Below are positions 35,406-45,410 of a DNA stretch of 64,000 nucleotides, one piece after another (the stretch's first letter is position 1; each line of letters starts with the position of its first letter). The stretch is from Marinosulfonomonas sp. (GTDB lineage: Bacteria; Pseudomonadota; Alphaproteobacteria; Rhodobacterales; Rhodobacteraceae). The position numbers and the translations under genes are program-made. The notes below the pieces were generated by a model that did no database searches, was not told where the DNA came from, and worked only from the letters and a program-made list of their open reading frames with translations. Where the stretch lies: contig JALSRG010000113.1 in NCBI GenBank assembly GCA_026984915.1, positions 1 to 64,000 of the forward strand, written 5' to 3'.

Positions 35406-37580
35406 CTAAAAGACAGTCTTTTTCTGCACTTTGCCCTTTTTTACCCAGGTGCCGGCCCGACCGGCCTGAGAGCGGCCGGCGGATTGGTGCGCCTGCTTAA
35501 CGGCAGCTTCAACTGCGGACTGGCGCGCCAGCGGATCGTCTGTAATGGCCAGTTCCACGGCTTCCAGCCGGTGAATTTCATCGCGCAGCCGTGCGGCTTC
35601 TTCAAACTCCAGATTCTCTGCCGCTTTCAGCATTTCCGCCTTTAACCCTTCAAGGTGCGCCTGAAGATTCGCGCCCATGAGGGGTTTGTCCACTTGAGCA
35701 GTGACACGGGCCATGTCCACATCACCCTCGTAAAGGCCGGACAGGACATCATCGACATTTTTCCGGATCGTTTCAGGGGTGATCCCATGCATTTTGTTAT
35801 AATTCATCTGACGCTCGCGCCGACGGTTGGTTTCGGCGAGCGCGCGCTCCATGCTCCCGGTGATCTTGTCGGCATACATGATTACCCGGCCTTCGGAATT
35901 ACGTGCGGCCCGCCCGATCGTCTGAATGAGTGATGTTTCCGAGCGCAGGAAGCCCTCTTTATCCGCATCCAGTATCGCGACAAGCCCGCATTCCGGTATG
36001 TCGAGACCTTCACGCAACAGGTTAATGCCCACAAGCACATCAAAAGCACCCAGGCGCAGGTCACGCAGGATTTCGATACGTTCCAGCGTGTCGATGTCGC
36101 TGTGCATATATCGCACGCGAATGCCCTGTTCGTGCATGTATTCGGTCAAATCCTCGGCCATGCGTTTGGTGAGGGTGGTCACCAGCGTGCGAAACCCTTT
36201 GGCGGCCACCTTGCGCACTTCATCCAGGAGGTTGTCGACCTGCATTTCCACAGGGCGGATTTCAACCTCCGGGTCCAACAGGCCAGTCGGGCGGATAACC
36301 TGCTCAACGAAGACGCCACCGGATTGTTCCAGCTCCCATTTGGAAGGGGTGGCCGAGACAAAGACTGTTTGCGGGCGCATGGCGTCCCATTCCTCAAATT
36401 TCAGCGGGCGGTTGTCCATGCAGCTGGGAAGGCGGAAGCCATGTTCCGAAAGGGTGAATTTGCGGCGGTAATCGCCTTTGTACATGCCGCCGATCTGAGG
36501 CACGGAAACATGGGATTCATCTGCAAAAACAATGGCATTGTCGGGAATGTATTCAAATAGGGTAGGCGGTGGCTCTCCCGGTGCGCGACCCGTCAGATAG
36601 CGGGAATAGTTCTCGATACCATTGCAGTATCCGGCCGCCTCCAGCATTTCCAGATCAAAGCGTGTGCGTTGCTCCAGCCGTTGTGCTTCCAGAAGTTTTC
36701 CCTCTTTTTCAAACTGTTGCAGGCGGATGGTCAGTTCTTGTTTTATGTTCTTTATAGCCTGCAGCAGCGTCGGACGCGGTGTAACGTAATGCGAATTTGC
36801 GTAAACGCGGGTTTGCTCCAGCGTTGCGGTCCGCTCGCCAGTCAGGGTATCAAACTCGGTGATTTTTTCCAGTTCCTCGCCGAAAAAAGACAAACGCCAG
36901 CCCCGGTCTTCAAGGTGACTGGGCCAGATTTCAAGACTGTCGCCACGTACCCGGAAAGTGCCGCGGGCAAAGGCATTGTCGTTGCGTTGATATTGCTGCG
37001 CCACAAGGCCGGACATGATTTCGCGCTGATCATATTCCTGCCCAACAACCAGATCCTGGGTCATCTCGGTGTATGTTTCCGGCGAGCCAATGCCGTAAAT
37101 GCAACTGACAGATGCCACGATAATCACGTCATCGCGCTCTAACAGGGCGCGTGTCGCAGAGTGACGCATGCGGTCAATCTGTTCGTTGATCTGCGATTCC
37201 TTTTCGATGAATGTATCGGATCGAGGCACATAGGCCTCCGGCTGGTAGTAATCGTAGAAACTGACAAAATACTCGACCGCGTTTTCCGGGAAAAAGCCCT
37301 TCATCTCACCATACAGTTGCGCTGCCAGAGTTTTGTTGGGCGCAAGAATAATCGCCGGGCGCTGTGTTTCTTCTATCACCTTGGCCATGGTAAAGGTTTT
37401 CCCGGTGCCCGTTGCCCCCAGCAGAACCTGATTCTGTTCGCCCTGGCGAATGGCGCCGACCAATTCGGAAATTGCCGTGGGTTGGTCCCCGGCCGGACTG
37501 AAATGAGAGTGCAGAATGAATCTGCGGCCACCTTCCAGTTTCTTTCGGGGGCGCGCTGGTGTCTGGGTCAGGCCGGTCAT
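35406..37580 (-). CDS. uvrB: UvrABC excinuclease subunit B
   Basis: Damage-verifying helicase-like subunit of nucleotide excision repair. 724 residues. Walker [17 protein letters not shown], beta-hairpin region [17 protein letters not shown]-type box FADESHVS, helicase motifs [14 protein letters not shown] and [19 protein letters not shown], and a C-terminal UVR domain ([28 protein letters not shown]) that binds UvrC. The start at 37580 follows AAAGGA; a longer reading to 37631 lacks support. It extends past the UVR domain by about 60 basic residues. Confidence 0.97.
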   Translation of the reverse strand: MTGLTQTPARPRKKLEGGRRFILHSHFSPAGDQPTAISELVGAIRQGEQNQVLLGATGTGKTFTMAKVIEETQRPAIILAPNKTLAAQLYGEMKGFFPENAVEYFVSFYDYYQPEAYVPRSDTFIEKESQINEQIDRMRHSATRALLERDDVIIVASVSCIYGIGSPETYTEMTQDLVVGQEYDQREIMSGLVAQQYQRNDNAFARGTFRVRGDSLEIWPSHLEDRGWRLSFFGEELEKITEFDTLTGERTATLEQTRVYANSHYVTPRPTLLQAIKNIKQELTIRLQQFEKEGKLLEAQRLEQRTRFDLEMLEAAGYCNGIENYSRYLTGRAPGEPPPTLFEYIPDNAIVFADESHVSVPQIGGMYKGDYRRKFTLSEHGFRLPSCMDNRPLKFEEWDAMRPQTVFVSATPSKWELEQSGGVFVEQVIRPTGLLDPEVEIRPVEMQVDNLLDEVRKVAAKGFRTLVTTLTKRMAEDLTEYMHEQGIRVRYMHSDIDTLERIEILRDLRLGAFDVLVGINLLREGLDIPECGLVAILDADKEGFLRSETSLIQTIGRAARNSEGRVIMYADKITGSMERALAETNRRRERQMNYNKMHGITPETIRKNVDDVLSGLYEGDVDMARVTAQVDKPLMGANLQAHLEGLKAEMLKAAENLEFEEAARLRDEIHRLEAVELAITDDPLARQSAVEAAVKQAHQSAGRSQAGRAGTWVKKGKVQKKTVF

Positions 37581-37985
37581 GATGATTCCTTTGCTTGCCC
37601 ATAGATTTGATCTGTTTTTGTTCTTCTTCAACCCCGGAGCGGATGAGAATAAAATTACTGTGCATTAACAAAATGTTAGTGGATTTATTACTTTGGGATT
37701 AAAACTTAAGAGAGAATTATATGAAAAATATTACAACCTGACGGTGTTTTTTTGTTGCTATGTGTAAGCATTAATCATAGTTTGATCAGGCAAGCAGCAG
37801 AAAAGGTTACCGGTCAGGCGCACCACCCACCCCACCCCTCGCTCCCTCGCGTAAGATCGGTAACCACTTCTCCCCCACATCCAAAACAGTTTTAACGGCC
37901 CTTTTTGATGTGCGTATCGCAGAATGCCGTCTTGCACTCCTTTGGTGTTTTTAGGATAACAGGTCAGCAAACCAAGGAGTCAGCT
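37581..37985. other. AT-rich divergent region between uvrB and the NDUFS4-like gene
   Basis: About 400 bases with no credible gene. The left half (37640-37760) is strongly AT-rich and should carry the uvrB promoter. I looked for the alphaproteobacterial LexA box (GTTC-N7-GTTC) and found none. No terminator is seen. Confidence 0.6.
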
Positions 37986-38297
37986 ATGCGTGCCCGCATT
38001 TACCAACCGGCCAGAAACGCGATGCAGTCCGGAATGGCGAAAACCAGATCCTGGGTGTTGGAGTTTGTTCCGGAAACGCCGCAGGCACTGGATCCGCTCA
38101 TGGGGTGGACCAGCACGCGGGATACGCAAAGTCAGGTCAGGTTGCGGTTTGACAACAAGGATGAGGCTCTGGAATACGCCGAGGACCACGGGATTCACGC
38201 CGTTATCCTGAAACCTGAACCACGCAAGCCCAATATTCGCCCTGGGGGCTATGGCGACAATTTCGCCACAAACCGCCGCGTGGTCTGGACACACTGA
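37986..38297 (+). CDS. NADH dehydrogenase accessory subunit, NDUFS4-like (ETC complex I subunit)
   Basis: 103 residues matching PF04800: [58 protein letters not shown] and the basic C-terminal [12 protein letters not shown]. In alphaproteobacteria this is the homologue of the mitochondrial 18-kDa subunit that stabilises complex I. AAGGAG precedes ATG 37986. It stands alone, followed by tRNA-Arg. The family is a marker of Alphaproteobacteria. Confidence 0.9.
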   Translation: MRARIYQPARNAMQSGMAKTRSWVLEFVPETPQALDPLMGWTSTRDTQSQVRLRFDNKDEALEYAEDHGIHAVILKPEPRKPNIRPGGYGDNFATNRRVVWTH

Positions 38298-38353
38298 AAG
38301 CTTGCTTTGAATGCTTGCTTTCCGGTGCAACCTCGCGCAAAAGCAGCGACAGT

Positions 38354-38430
<77 letters not shown>

Positions 38431-38445
38431 AAAGGTTTGCCGGTT

Positions 38446-38769
38446 TCAGATAAACCGGAAAACAAATACAGCCCAGGCGATGGCAATCAAACTCGGCCAC
38501 CATATAGGAGTGCCAAAGGCCCAAAGCCATGCCAGATAGATATAGGCGCTTCCCAGCAGCGAGATGAACAGCCGGTCACCGCGGGTTGTATCCAGCCCAA
38601 GAATGCCATGTCGGGGGTCGCCTCCGGGGCGGAAGTATTCCCAGACCCCCATACTGGCGATTGAGGCTGCGATGAACAGGAAAAACGCAATGGTGGCGCG
38701 GGTCCAGGCCATCCATGTGCCGAGCGGCTCGGTCCACCATTCCGGGCTGAAGAGAGCAGGATCAGGCAT
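38446..38769 (-). CDS. glpU: DUF2160 small membrane protein of the glycerol ABC transporter
   Basis: 107 residues with three hydrophobic segments (ATIAFFLFIAASIASMGVW, LFISLLGSAYIYLAWLWAF, SLIAIAWAVFVFRF) and the family motif RGDRLFISLLGSAYIYLAW. It is encoded with glycerol ABC transporters in Alphaproteobacteria (glpSTPQUV of Rhizobium). GAGGAG precedes the ATG. Last gene of the operon, 11 bases after glpQ. Its role in transport is not known. Confidence 0.85.
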   Translation of the reverse strand: MPDPALFSPEWWTEPLGTWMAWTRATIAFFLFIAASIASMGVWEYFRPGGDPRHGILGLDTTRGDRLFISLLGSAYIYLAWLWAFGTPIWWPSLIAIAWAVFVFRFI

Positions 38770-38780
38770 GTTATGTCTCC

Positions 38781-39584
38781 TCAGACGCGGCCCAGGGCAA
38801 AACCCTTGGCGATATAGTTGCGGACGAAATAGATGACGATGGCACCCGGGATGATGGTCAGCGTTCCCGCAGCCGCCAGCAGCCCGAGTTCATACCCCGA
38901 GCTTGAGGCGGTTTTGGTCATCGTCGCGGCAATCGGTTTGGCGGCAACGGCTGTCAGGGTCTTGGCGAGCAGCAATTCGACCCATGAGAACATGAAACAG
39001 AAAAACGCGGCCACGCCGATTCCGGCCTTGATGGTGGGGATGAAAATGCGCGTGAAAAACCGCCAGAAGGAATAGCCGTCAATATAGGCGGTTTCATCCA
39101 GTTGCTTGGGAACCCCGGACATGAAGCCCTCAAGTATCCAGACCGCCAGCGGTACGTTGAACAATGTATGGGCCAGGGCAACCGCGAGGTAGGTATCAAA
39201 CAGCCCGATGGCGGAATAAAGCTGAAAGAAGGGCAGGGCGAACACGGCCGCAGGGGCCATGCGATTGGTCAGCAGCCAGAAGAAAAGATGCTTGTCCCCC
39301 AAAAACCGGTAACGCGAAAATGCGTAGGCTGCGGGAAGGGCGGCAGAAACGGAAATGACCGTATTCAGTGTCACATAGCTGATCGAGTTTACATAGCCCA
39401 TATACCAACTGGGATCGGTGAATATCGTGCGGTAATTGGCCAAAGTTGGATTTTGTGGCCAAAGAGTGAATGCGCCCAGGATTTCATTTGTTGTCTTGAA
39501 CGACATGGATACGAGCCAATAGATCGGCAGCATCAGAAACAGGATATAGAAGGTGGGCACCAGCCAGCGCATGCGTATCATCAT
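38781..39584 (-). CDS. glpQ: Glycerol ABC transporter permease
   Basis: 267 residues, six membrane segments, MalG-like. The EAA loop is PKQLDETAYIDGYSFWRFFTRIFIPTIKAGI. ATG overlaps the glpP stop (ATGA), so the two permeases are translationally coupled. Forms the channel with GlpP. Assignment to glycerol rests on gene order with DUF2160, GlpV and the divergent glpR-glpD. Confidence 0.88.
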   Translation of the reverse strand: MMIRMRWLVPTFYILFLMLPIYWLVSMSFKTTNEILGAFTLWPQNPTLANYRTIFTDPSWYMGYVNSISYVTLNTVISVSAALPAAYAFSRYRFLGDKHLFFWLLTNRMAPAAVFALPFFQLYSAIGLFDTYLAVALAHTLFNVPLAVWILEGFMSGVPKQLDETAYIDGYSFWRFFTRIFIPTIKAGIGVAAFFCFMFSWVELLLAKTLTAVAAKPIAATMTKTASSSGYELGLLAAAGTLTIIPGAIVIYFVRNYIAKGFALGRV

Positions 39585-40444
39585 TGATCCTCGTTACGTG
39601 TCATGACGGTGTAGAAAATCCAGCTCAGCAGCAGGATGATCAGGAAATAGATCAGCGACATGGCGGCGGCCGGTCCCAGATCAAATTGCCCCAAGGCGAT
39701 TTTAACCAGGTCGATCGAAAGCAATGTGGTCGAGTTTCCCGGCCCGCCACCTGTCAGAACCACGGGTTCGGTATAAATGTTGAAACTGTCCATGAAGCGC
39801 AGAAGAATGGCAATTGTCAGAACCCGCTTCATTTTCGGAAGCTGGATATAGCGAAACACTGCCCAGCGGCTTGCGCCATCGATCTTGGCCGCCTGATAAT
39901 AGGCATCGGGAATTGAAACCAGCCCGGCATAGGCCAATAGCACCACCAGAGAAGTCCAATGCCAGACATCCATCAGGATCAGGGTAAACCAGGCATCTCC
40001 GACCTGACGCGTGTAATTATAATCAAATCCCCAATCATTCAGCATCTTGCCCATCAATCCGATGTTGGGCAATGCAAAGATGTTCCACATGGCGCCAACA
40101 ACATTCCAGGGGATCAGCAATGGCATGGCCATCAGCACGAGACAGACAGACACCCAGAAACCCTTTCGCGGCATGGCAAGCGCAATCATGACCCCCAGGG
40201 GAACCTCGATTGCCAGAATGGACCCGGTGAATATCAATTGCCTTTGCAAGGATGCATGGAACCTCTCCGAGCGCAGGATTTCCTGAAACCAGGTCAGCCC
40301 TGACCAGAAAAACTGGTTGTTTCCAAAGGTTTCCTGTACAGAATAATTGACAACCGTCATCAGGGGCACGATGGCATTGAACGCCACCAGCACCAGAACG
40401 GGTATCACAAAAAACCAGGCCTTCTGGTTCAGGGTTTTGTTCAT
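39581..40444 (-). CDS. glpP: Glycerol ABC transporter permease
   Basis: 287 residues, MalF-like permease with six membrane segments. EAA loop: PDAYYQAAKIDGASRWAVFRYIQLPKMKRVL. It starts 2 bases after the glpT stop. Partner of GlpQ. Confidence 0.88.
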   Translation of the reverse strand: MNKTLNQKAWFFVIPVLVLVAFNAIVPLMTVVNYSVQETFGNNQFFWSGLTWFQEILRSERFHASLQRQLIFTGSILAIEVPLGVMIALAMPRKGFWVSVCLVLMAMPLLIPWNVVGAMWNIFALPNIGLMGKMLNDWGFDYNYTRQVGDAWFTLILMDVWHWTSLVVLLAYAGLVSIPDAYYQAAKIDGASRWAVFRYIQLPKMKRVLTIAILLRFMDSFNIYTEPVVLTGGGPGNSTTLLSIDLVKIALGQFDLGPAAAMSLIYFLIILLLSWIFYTVMTRNEDQ

Positions 40445-40446
40445 GG

Positions 40447-41523
40447 TCAGTCCTTCCCTCCGGTCAGCCAGCCATTACGGTAAAGGCGTGTCCAGTTCGG
40501 ATCAAAATCCAGCACGACCCCGTCGGCAGGGATTTCCTGATCCTCCGGGACAAGCAGTTTCAGCGAATGCCCGAGGCATGTGACCTCGGCAATCCGGAAA
40601 CGCCCGGCATCGGCAACACTGTTGACTGTCGCCGGCACGCCAATATCCGCGATCTTCAGGAATTCGGGCCGAATGCCGATTTCAAACGTTCCTTTCGGAT
40701 TTCCCTGCGGCACATCGTTTTGTGTGCGGAAGATGACACCGTCGACAACCACATGGCCATTTTCCACCGAACAGGGAATAACGTTCATCCCCGGGGATCC
40801 GATGAAATGGCCGACAAATGTATGCTGCGGGTTTTCAAACAACTCTTCGGGGGTGCCGGTTTGCACAACCTCGCCCATGTTCATGACCACAACAGTATCA
40901 GCGAAAGTAAGCGCTTCGGTCTGGTCATGGGTTACGTATATCATGGTTTTGGGGACGCGGTGGTGCAGTTCCTTCAGCTTTGAGCGCAACTGAAATTTCA
41001 GATGCGGGTCGATCACGGTCAGCGGTTCGTCAAACAGGATGGCGTTCACGTCTTCGCGCACCAACCCCCGGCCGAGGGAGATTTTCTGCTTGCCATCGGC
41101 CGTCAGACCGGAGGCGCGGGTATTCAACATGTCGGTCAAGTCCGTCATTCCTGCAATTTGCTCTACGCGCGGCCGGACCTTGGATTCCGCAACGCCACGG
41201 TTGCGTAACGGAAACGCCAGATTATCAAACACGGTCATGGTGTCGTAGACGACAGGAAACTGAAAAACCTGTGCGATGTGCCGCTTTTCCGGCGGCAGGT
41301 CGGTAACGTCATCTGTGCCAAACAAAACCTTGCCGTGTGAAGGCTTCAGCAGGCCGGAAATTATGTTCAGCAAGGTGGTCTTGCCACAACCGGACGGCCC
41401 CAGCAGCGCATAGGCCCCGCCGTCCTGCCACTCCAGATTCAATTCTTTCAAGGCCCAGTCGTCTGGGGAAACCGGATCAGGCAAATAGCTGTGTTTCAGT
41501 TTGGAGAGCGTGATTTTTGCCAT
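40447..41523 (-). CDS. glpT: Glycerol ABC transporter ATP-binding protein
   Basis: 358 residues. Walker A LLGPSGCGKTTLLNII, Walker B AILFDEPLTVID, switch VTHDQTEAL. The signature is GLTADGKQKISLGRGL, a clear departure from LSGGQ, as seen in one of the two ATPases of this transporter class. C-terminal TOBE-type domain. The true start is ATG 41523 (MAKITLSKLKHSYL); a longer in-frame reading to 41892 lies inside glpS and is spurious. Not to be confused with the E. coli G3P antiporter of the same name. Confidence 0.88.
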   Translation of the reverse strand: MAKITLSKLKHSYLPDPVSPDDWALKELNLEWQDGGAYALLGPSGCGKTTLLNIISGLLKPSHGKVLFGTDDVTDLPPEKRHIAQVFQFPVVYDTMTVFDNLAFPLRNRGVAESKVRPRVEQIAGMTDLTDMLNTRASGLTADGKQKISLGRGLVREDVNAILFDEPLTVIDPHLKFQLRSKLKELHHRVPKTMIYVTHDQTEALTFADTVVVMNMGEVVQTGTPEELFENPQHTFVGHFIGSPGMNVIPCSVENGHVVVDGVIFRTQNDVPQGNPKGTFEIGIRPEFLKIADIGVPATVNSVADAGRFRIAEVTCLGHSLKLLVPEDQEIPADGVVLDFDPNWTRLYRNGWLTGGKD

Positions 41524-41524
41524 A

Positions 41525-42619
41525 TCAATTGCCCTCTTTTGTGCGGCCGTAGCCGACTGTAGGGGCGGCGGAAAGCTTTCCGTCCGGGCTGAAATAGAAG
41601 GCGTGCGCCATATCAGCGTAAAGCACGGCGGCAGCACCGGTTTCAAACGGGTGTACCCCATGCACCAGAGAAACCCACTGGTTGCCATAGGATTCAAAAT
41701 GAATGATGCTTTCAGAACCGGCGAGTTCGGCCACTTTGATGGTGCTTTCCACCGGCACCCAATCAGCCTGTACCTGCACCGGAGAAACATGATGCGGCCG
41801 CAGCCCGAGGGTGTATTTCCCATCAGACAATATCGCAGGTGCCGGCCAGCTGAGCGTTTCGGTAAGCCGGCAGACTCCGTTTGAAATTTCAACCGTTGCC
41901 AAGTTCATCGGCGGTTCGGAAAAAACGCGTGCCGTATTCAGGTCAACCGGTTCTCGATAGACCCGCTCGGTGGGGCCAAAATCAGTAATCCTGCCTTCGT
42001 GCAGGGTTGCGGTGGCCCCGCCCAGCAACAGGGCTTCGGTTGGTTCCGTCGTGGCATAGACAACCACGCAGTCTCTTTCAGCGAACAAACGCGGCAGTTC
42101 TTCGCGCAATTCTTCGCGCAGCTTGAAATCCAGGTTTGCAAGTGGTTCATCAAGCAAAATCAGATCGCTGTCCTTCACCAGTGCGCGCGCCATGGCACAC
42201 CGCTGTTGCTGGCCGCCGGACAGCTCGTCCGGGCGCCGATCCAGCATCTGGCTGATCCGCAGCAATTCGGAAATGTGGGTTACACGCTTTCGGATTTCGT
42301 CTTCGGGCAGACGCGCCACACGCAAAGGCGATGCTATGTTTTCGTACACATCGAAATTCGGATAATTGATGAATTGTTGATAGACCATGGACACGTTACG
42401 CTTTTGCACCGCTTCACCGGTTACATCCCTGCCATTGAACCAGATCTGACCGCTGGTAGGTTTTTCCAGCCCCGCCATCAGCGTCATCAATGTCGTCTTG
42501 CCGGATAGTGTCGTGCCGAGCAGGATGTTGAACTGCCCCGGTTCCAACAAAAGATCGGTCGGGTAAATATGAACCTCGGGGCCAATGGCTTTGCCGACTT
42601 GTCTGAGTTCAAGTGTCAT
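41525..42619 (-). CDS. glpS: Glycerol ABC transporter ATP-binding protein
   Basis: 364 residues. The Walker A position is LLGTTLSGKTTLMTLM, altered from the GxxGxGK(S/T) consensus (T-T-L replaces G-C-G). Q-loop VYQQFINYPNFDVYEN, canonical signature LSGGQQQRCAMARAL, Walker B LILLDEPLANLD. The switch-His position reads YATTEPTEALLL, so the usual His is replaced. Paired with GlpT, whose signature is degenerate but whose switch His is intact, this predicts one good and one poor ATP site in the dimer. Confidence 0.88.
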   Translation of the reverse strand: MTLELRQVGKAIGPEVHIYPTDLLLEPGQFNILLGTTLSGKTTLMTLMAGLEKPTSGQIWFNGRDVTGEAVQKRNVSMVYQQFINYPNFDVYENIASPLRVARLPEDEIRKRVTHISELLRISQMLDRRPDELSGGQQQRCAMARALVKDSDLILLDEPLANLDFKLREELREELPRLFAERDCVVVYATTEPTEALLLGGATATLHEGRITDFGPTERVYREPVDLNTARVFSEPPMNLATVEISNGVCRLTETLSWPAPAILSDGKYTLGLRPHHVSPVQVQADWVPVESTIKVAELAGSESIIHFESYGNQWVSLVHGVHPFETGAAAVLYADMAHAFYFSPDGKLSAAPTVGYGRTKEGN

Positions 42620-42723
42620 GGAATGTCTTCGACCCTTTGGGTATATTTGTAATATGCGCGCAAATCCGGCGCATTTTGAGCAGCAGCCCGGTTGTTGGCG
42701 GGCTGCTGCAGGTTTTGGAAAGC

Positions 42724-44460
42724 CTACTGCTGCCAGCGTGCAATCAGATCCTCATAGGCAATGGTTTGCCCCTGAGGTTTCTCGTTGGCCAGTTTTGGCT
42801 TGGGGGCCCCGGGTTGCGACAGCCAGAATTCGGGATCTTTTTCCTCGTTCAGGCGCGGTCCGCAACCGCCATAGGTTCCGGCAGCCTCGTCAGCCCGCTG
42901 CATCCGGCCCATGACCTGATCCATTTGTTCGGCCAGACGGTCCATGGCCTGCTGTGGGGTGAAAGCACCGGAATTCACGTCGCCGATATTCTGCCACCAC
43001 AACTGAGCCAGCTTTGGATAATCCGGGACATTGATGCCGGTCGGAGTCCATAGAACACGATCAGGAGAGCGGTAGAACTCGATCAGGCCGCCCAGTTTCG
43101 GAGCGCGGTCCGTGAAGCTCTGGTCGTTCACCGTGGACTTGCGGATAAAAGTCAGACCAACCTGGCTTTTCTTGACATCCACTGTCTTGGAAACCACAAA
43201 CTGGGCATAGAGCCAGGCTGCCTTGCGCCGGTCAACTGGCGTTGACTTGAACAGGGTCCATGACCCGGCATCCTGATAGCCCAGCTTCTGACCTTCTTCC
43301 CAATACGGGCCATGTGGGCTGGGGGCCATGCGCCACAGCGGCATGCCATTGTCGTCCACCGTATTGTTGCCTTCAGATTTTGGCTTGACCATGTCGGCGG
43401 TAAAGGCTGTGTACCAGAAGATCTGCTGCGCCACGTTGCCTTGGCTAAGGGCGGGCAATGATTGATAGAAATCATAGTCGGCGGCACCTGGGGGCGCATA
43501 TTTGCGCAGCCATTCATCCCACTTGCGAATGGCATAGACCGCAGCCGGGCCATTGGCCGCGCCGCCGCGCGAAACAGAAGCACCTGCCGGGTTGCACGAG
43601 CCTTCCTCCATGCGAATGCCCCATTCGTCCACCGGGCGGCCATTGGGCAGGCCCTTGTCGCCCTCGCCGGCCATCGACAGCCAGGCATCCGTCATCCGCC
43701 AGCCAAGATCAGGGGCGCGTTTGCCGTAATCCATATGGCCATAAACACGAACGCCATCGATTTCCTTGACATCCTCGCTGAAGAATTCGGCGATGTCCTC
43801 ATAGGCAGACCAGTTCACCGGGACGCCCAGATCATAACCGTATTTTGCCTTGAATTGTTCCTGGAAATCCGGGCGATCAAACCAGTCCTTGCGGAACCAG
43901 TACAGGTTGGCAAATTGTTGATCAGGCAGTTGCCAGATCTTGCCATCCGGACCGGTTGTAAAGGAAATCCCCATGAAATCCTCGACGTCCAGCATCGGAT
44001 CGGTCACGTCTTTGCCCTCACCGGCCATCCAGTCGGTCAGGTTGACGGCAAGTTGCAGGCGCGAGTGTGTGCCGATCAGATCGCTGTCGTTGATATAGGC
44101 ATCATAAAGGTTCCGCCCGGTCTGCATTTGGGTCTGCACCGCCTGAACCACTTCACCTTCCCCCAGGAGTTGGTGATTGACTTTGATACCGGTGATTTCA
44201 AAGAATGCCTTGGCCAGAACCTTGCTTTCGTAGCCATGCGTCGGAATGGTTTCCGACAGCACATTGATTTCCATCCCGGCATAGGGCTTGGCCGCATCAA
44301 TGAACCATTGCATTTCTTTCATTTGGTCTTCTTTGGACAGGCTGGAGGGCTGAAATTCGTCCTCTACCCATTTTTTTGCTTCTTCCATCCCGGCCCATGC
44401 CGGGAATGTGTAAGCACTTAACGCCAGCGCTGCGGCCGACGCCAGAAACAGTTTTTTCAT
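42724..44460 (-). CDS. glpV: Glycerol ABC transporter substrate-binding protein
   Basis: 578 residues, large for a sugar-binding protein but normal for this family. Sec signal peptide MKKLFLASAAALALSAYTFPAWA. The mature part has the extracellular solute-binding fold (MEINVLSETIPTHGYESKVLAKAF ... LPALSQGNVAQQIFWYTAF). First gene of the minus-strand uptake operon, with 104 bases before glpS. Divergent from glpR; the 149-base region between carries the repeat array at 44539-44604. Confidence 0.88.
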   Translation of the reverse strand: MKKLFLASAAALALSAYTFPAWAGMEEAKKWVEDEFQPSSLSKEDQMKEMQWFIDAAKPYAGMEINVLSETIPTHGYESKVLAKAFFEITGIKVNHQLLGEGEVVQAVQTQMQTGRNLYDAYINDSDLIGTHSRLQLAVNLTDWMAGEGKDVTDPMLDVEDFMGISFTTGPDGKIWQLPDQQFANLYWFRKDWFDRPDFQEQFKAKYGYDLGVPVNWSAYEDIAEFFSEDVKEIDGVRVYGHMDYGKRAPDLGWRMTDAWLSMAGEGDKGLPNGRPVDEWGIRMEEGSCNPAGASVSRGGAANGPAAVYAIRKWDEWLRKYAPPGAADYDFYQSLPALSQGNVAQQIFWYTAFTADMVKPKSEGNNTVDDNGMPLWRMAPSPHGPYWEEGQKLGYQDAGSWTLFKSTPVDRRKAAWLYAQFVVSKTVDVKKSQVGLTFIRKSTVNDQSFTDRAPKLGGLIEFYRSPDRVLWTPTGINVPDYPKLAQLWWQNIGDVNSGAFTPQQAMDRLAEQMDQVMGRMQRADEAAGTYGGCGPRLNEEKDPEFWLSQPGAPKPKLANEKPQGQTIAYEDLIARWQQ

Positions 44461-44538
44461 CTATCTTTCTCCTCCCAGATGCGGTTGCCGAGCGACGATT
44501 CATTTTGTCGCAGGCCCCGCTGATTCCAAGAAGAATAT

Positions 44539-44604
44539 GAAAAAAAATGAAAAGCAAGCTTGAAGATTCAGAAAAAAACGAAATAAACCGAATGGAAGCG
44601 AAAA
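44539..44604. promoter_or_regulatory. Phased CGAA/TGAA repeat array, candidate GlpR operator
   Basis: CGAA(A/T) occurs at 44579, 44589 and 44599, exactly 10 bases apart, just before the glpR GTG start. Upstream TGAAA occurs at 44538 and 44548, again 10 apart, with CAGAAA at 44569. Direct repeats of a GAAA/TTTC core at 10-base steps are typical of DeoR-family operators. The whole divergent region is A-rich on the plus strand, so some matches may be chance. Confidence 0.55.
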
Positions 44605-44609
44605 ACTAG

Positions 44610-45410
44610 GTGAGAAACTTGACGTTACTGCCCCCCCGCCAGATTGACATTCTTGAAATCGCGCGACGTGAAGGCCGGGTGGACGTGGAAGGGCTTGCAT
44701 CACTATTTGAGGTGACTCCCCAGACAATTCGTAAGGATCTCAACGAGCTATGCGAATTGGAAAAACTGCACCGTGTACATGGCGGGGCCGTTTTCCCGTC
44801 CAATACCGTCAATCTTGCCTGGCAGTCCCGGCGTGGGCTTGCCTCTGAGGCGAAGCTTCGAATCGCGCGTGCGACATCTGAAATCATTCCGGATGGCTCG
44901 TCACTTATTCTGAATATCGGGACGACGACCGAGGCTGTCGCATTGGAATTGATGCGCCACCGGCATCTGATGGTGGTAACCAACAACCTGAAAATTGCGG
45001 CGATTCTCTCGGAAGCGCCGGGTATTGATGTGGCTATTTCCGGTGGAATGGTCCGAAAGGGAGATGGCGGGCTTTTAGGCGCCGCAGCCGTGGATTTTGT
45101 GCGCCAATTCAAGGTTGATTACGCGATCATCGGTGCATCTGCCATTGATGAGTCCGGGACACTGTTGGATTTCGACTATAGAGAAGTTCAGGTTTCCAAG
45201 GCCATCCTGCAACAGGCGCGTCAGACAATCCTGGTGGCGGATTCCATGAAATTTGAGCGTCGGGCACCGGTGCGGATAGCTGCGCTGGGCGAGATAGATA
45301 TTTTCGTTACCAACGAACGGCCGCCTGATCCAATTTGTGACCTTTGCCGTGAATCAAAGGTGCGACTGGTTATTGCCGGCGCATCGGAAACAGAAAGCAT
45401 CCTACCATGA
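44610..45410 (+). CDS. glpR: DeoR-family transcriptional regulator, GlpR-like
   Basis: 266 residues. N-terminal winged helix (RQIDILEIARREGRVDVEGLASLFEVTPQTIRKDL NEL), then a DeoR sugar-phosphate sensor domain (LILNIGTTTEAVALEL, VDYAIIGASAIDESGTLLDFD, TILVADSMKFERRAPVRIA). GTG start. Probably represses glp genes and is relieved by glycerol 3-phosphate, as for E. coli GlpR. The stop overlaps the glpD start (ATGA). Confidence 0.92.
   Translation: MRNLTLLPPRQIDILEIARREGRVDVEGLASLFEVTPQTIRKDLNELCELEKLHRVHGGAVFPSNTVNLAWQSRRGLASEAKLRIARATSEIIPDGSSLILNIGTTTEAVALELMRHRHLMVVTNNLKIAAILSEAPGIDVAISGGMVRKGDGGLLGAAAVDFVRQFKVDYAIIGASAIDESGTLLDFDYREVQVSKAILQQARQTILVADSMKFERRAPVRIAALGEIDIFVTNERPPDPICDLCRESKVRLVIAGASETESILP

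Noticed and set aside
37581-37760. SOS (LexA) box for uvrB
   Set aside because: No GTTC-N7-GTTC or its complement is present; GTTC near 37624 is followed by ACCC at the second position.
43462-44421. Plus-strand frame (319 codons) opposite glpV
   Set aside because: Shadow of glpV; no start signal, no motif.
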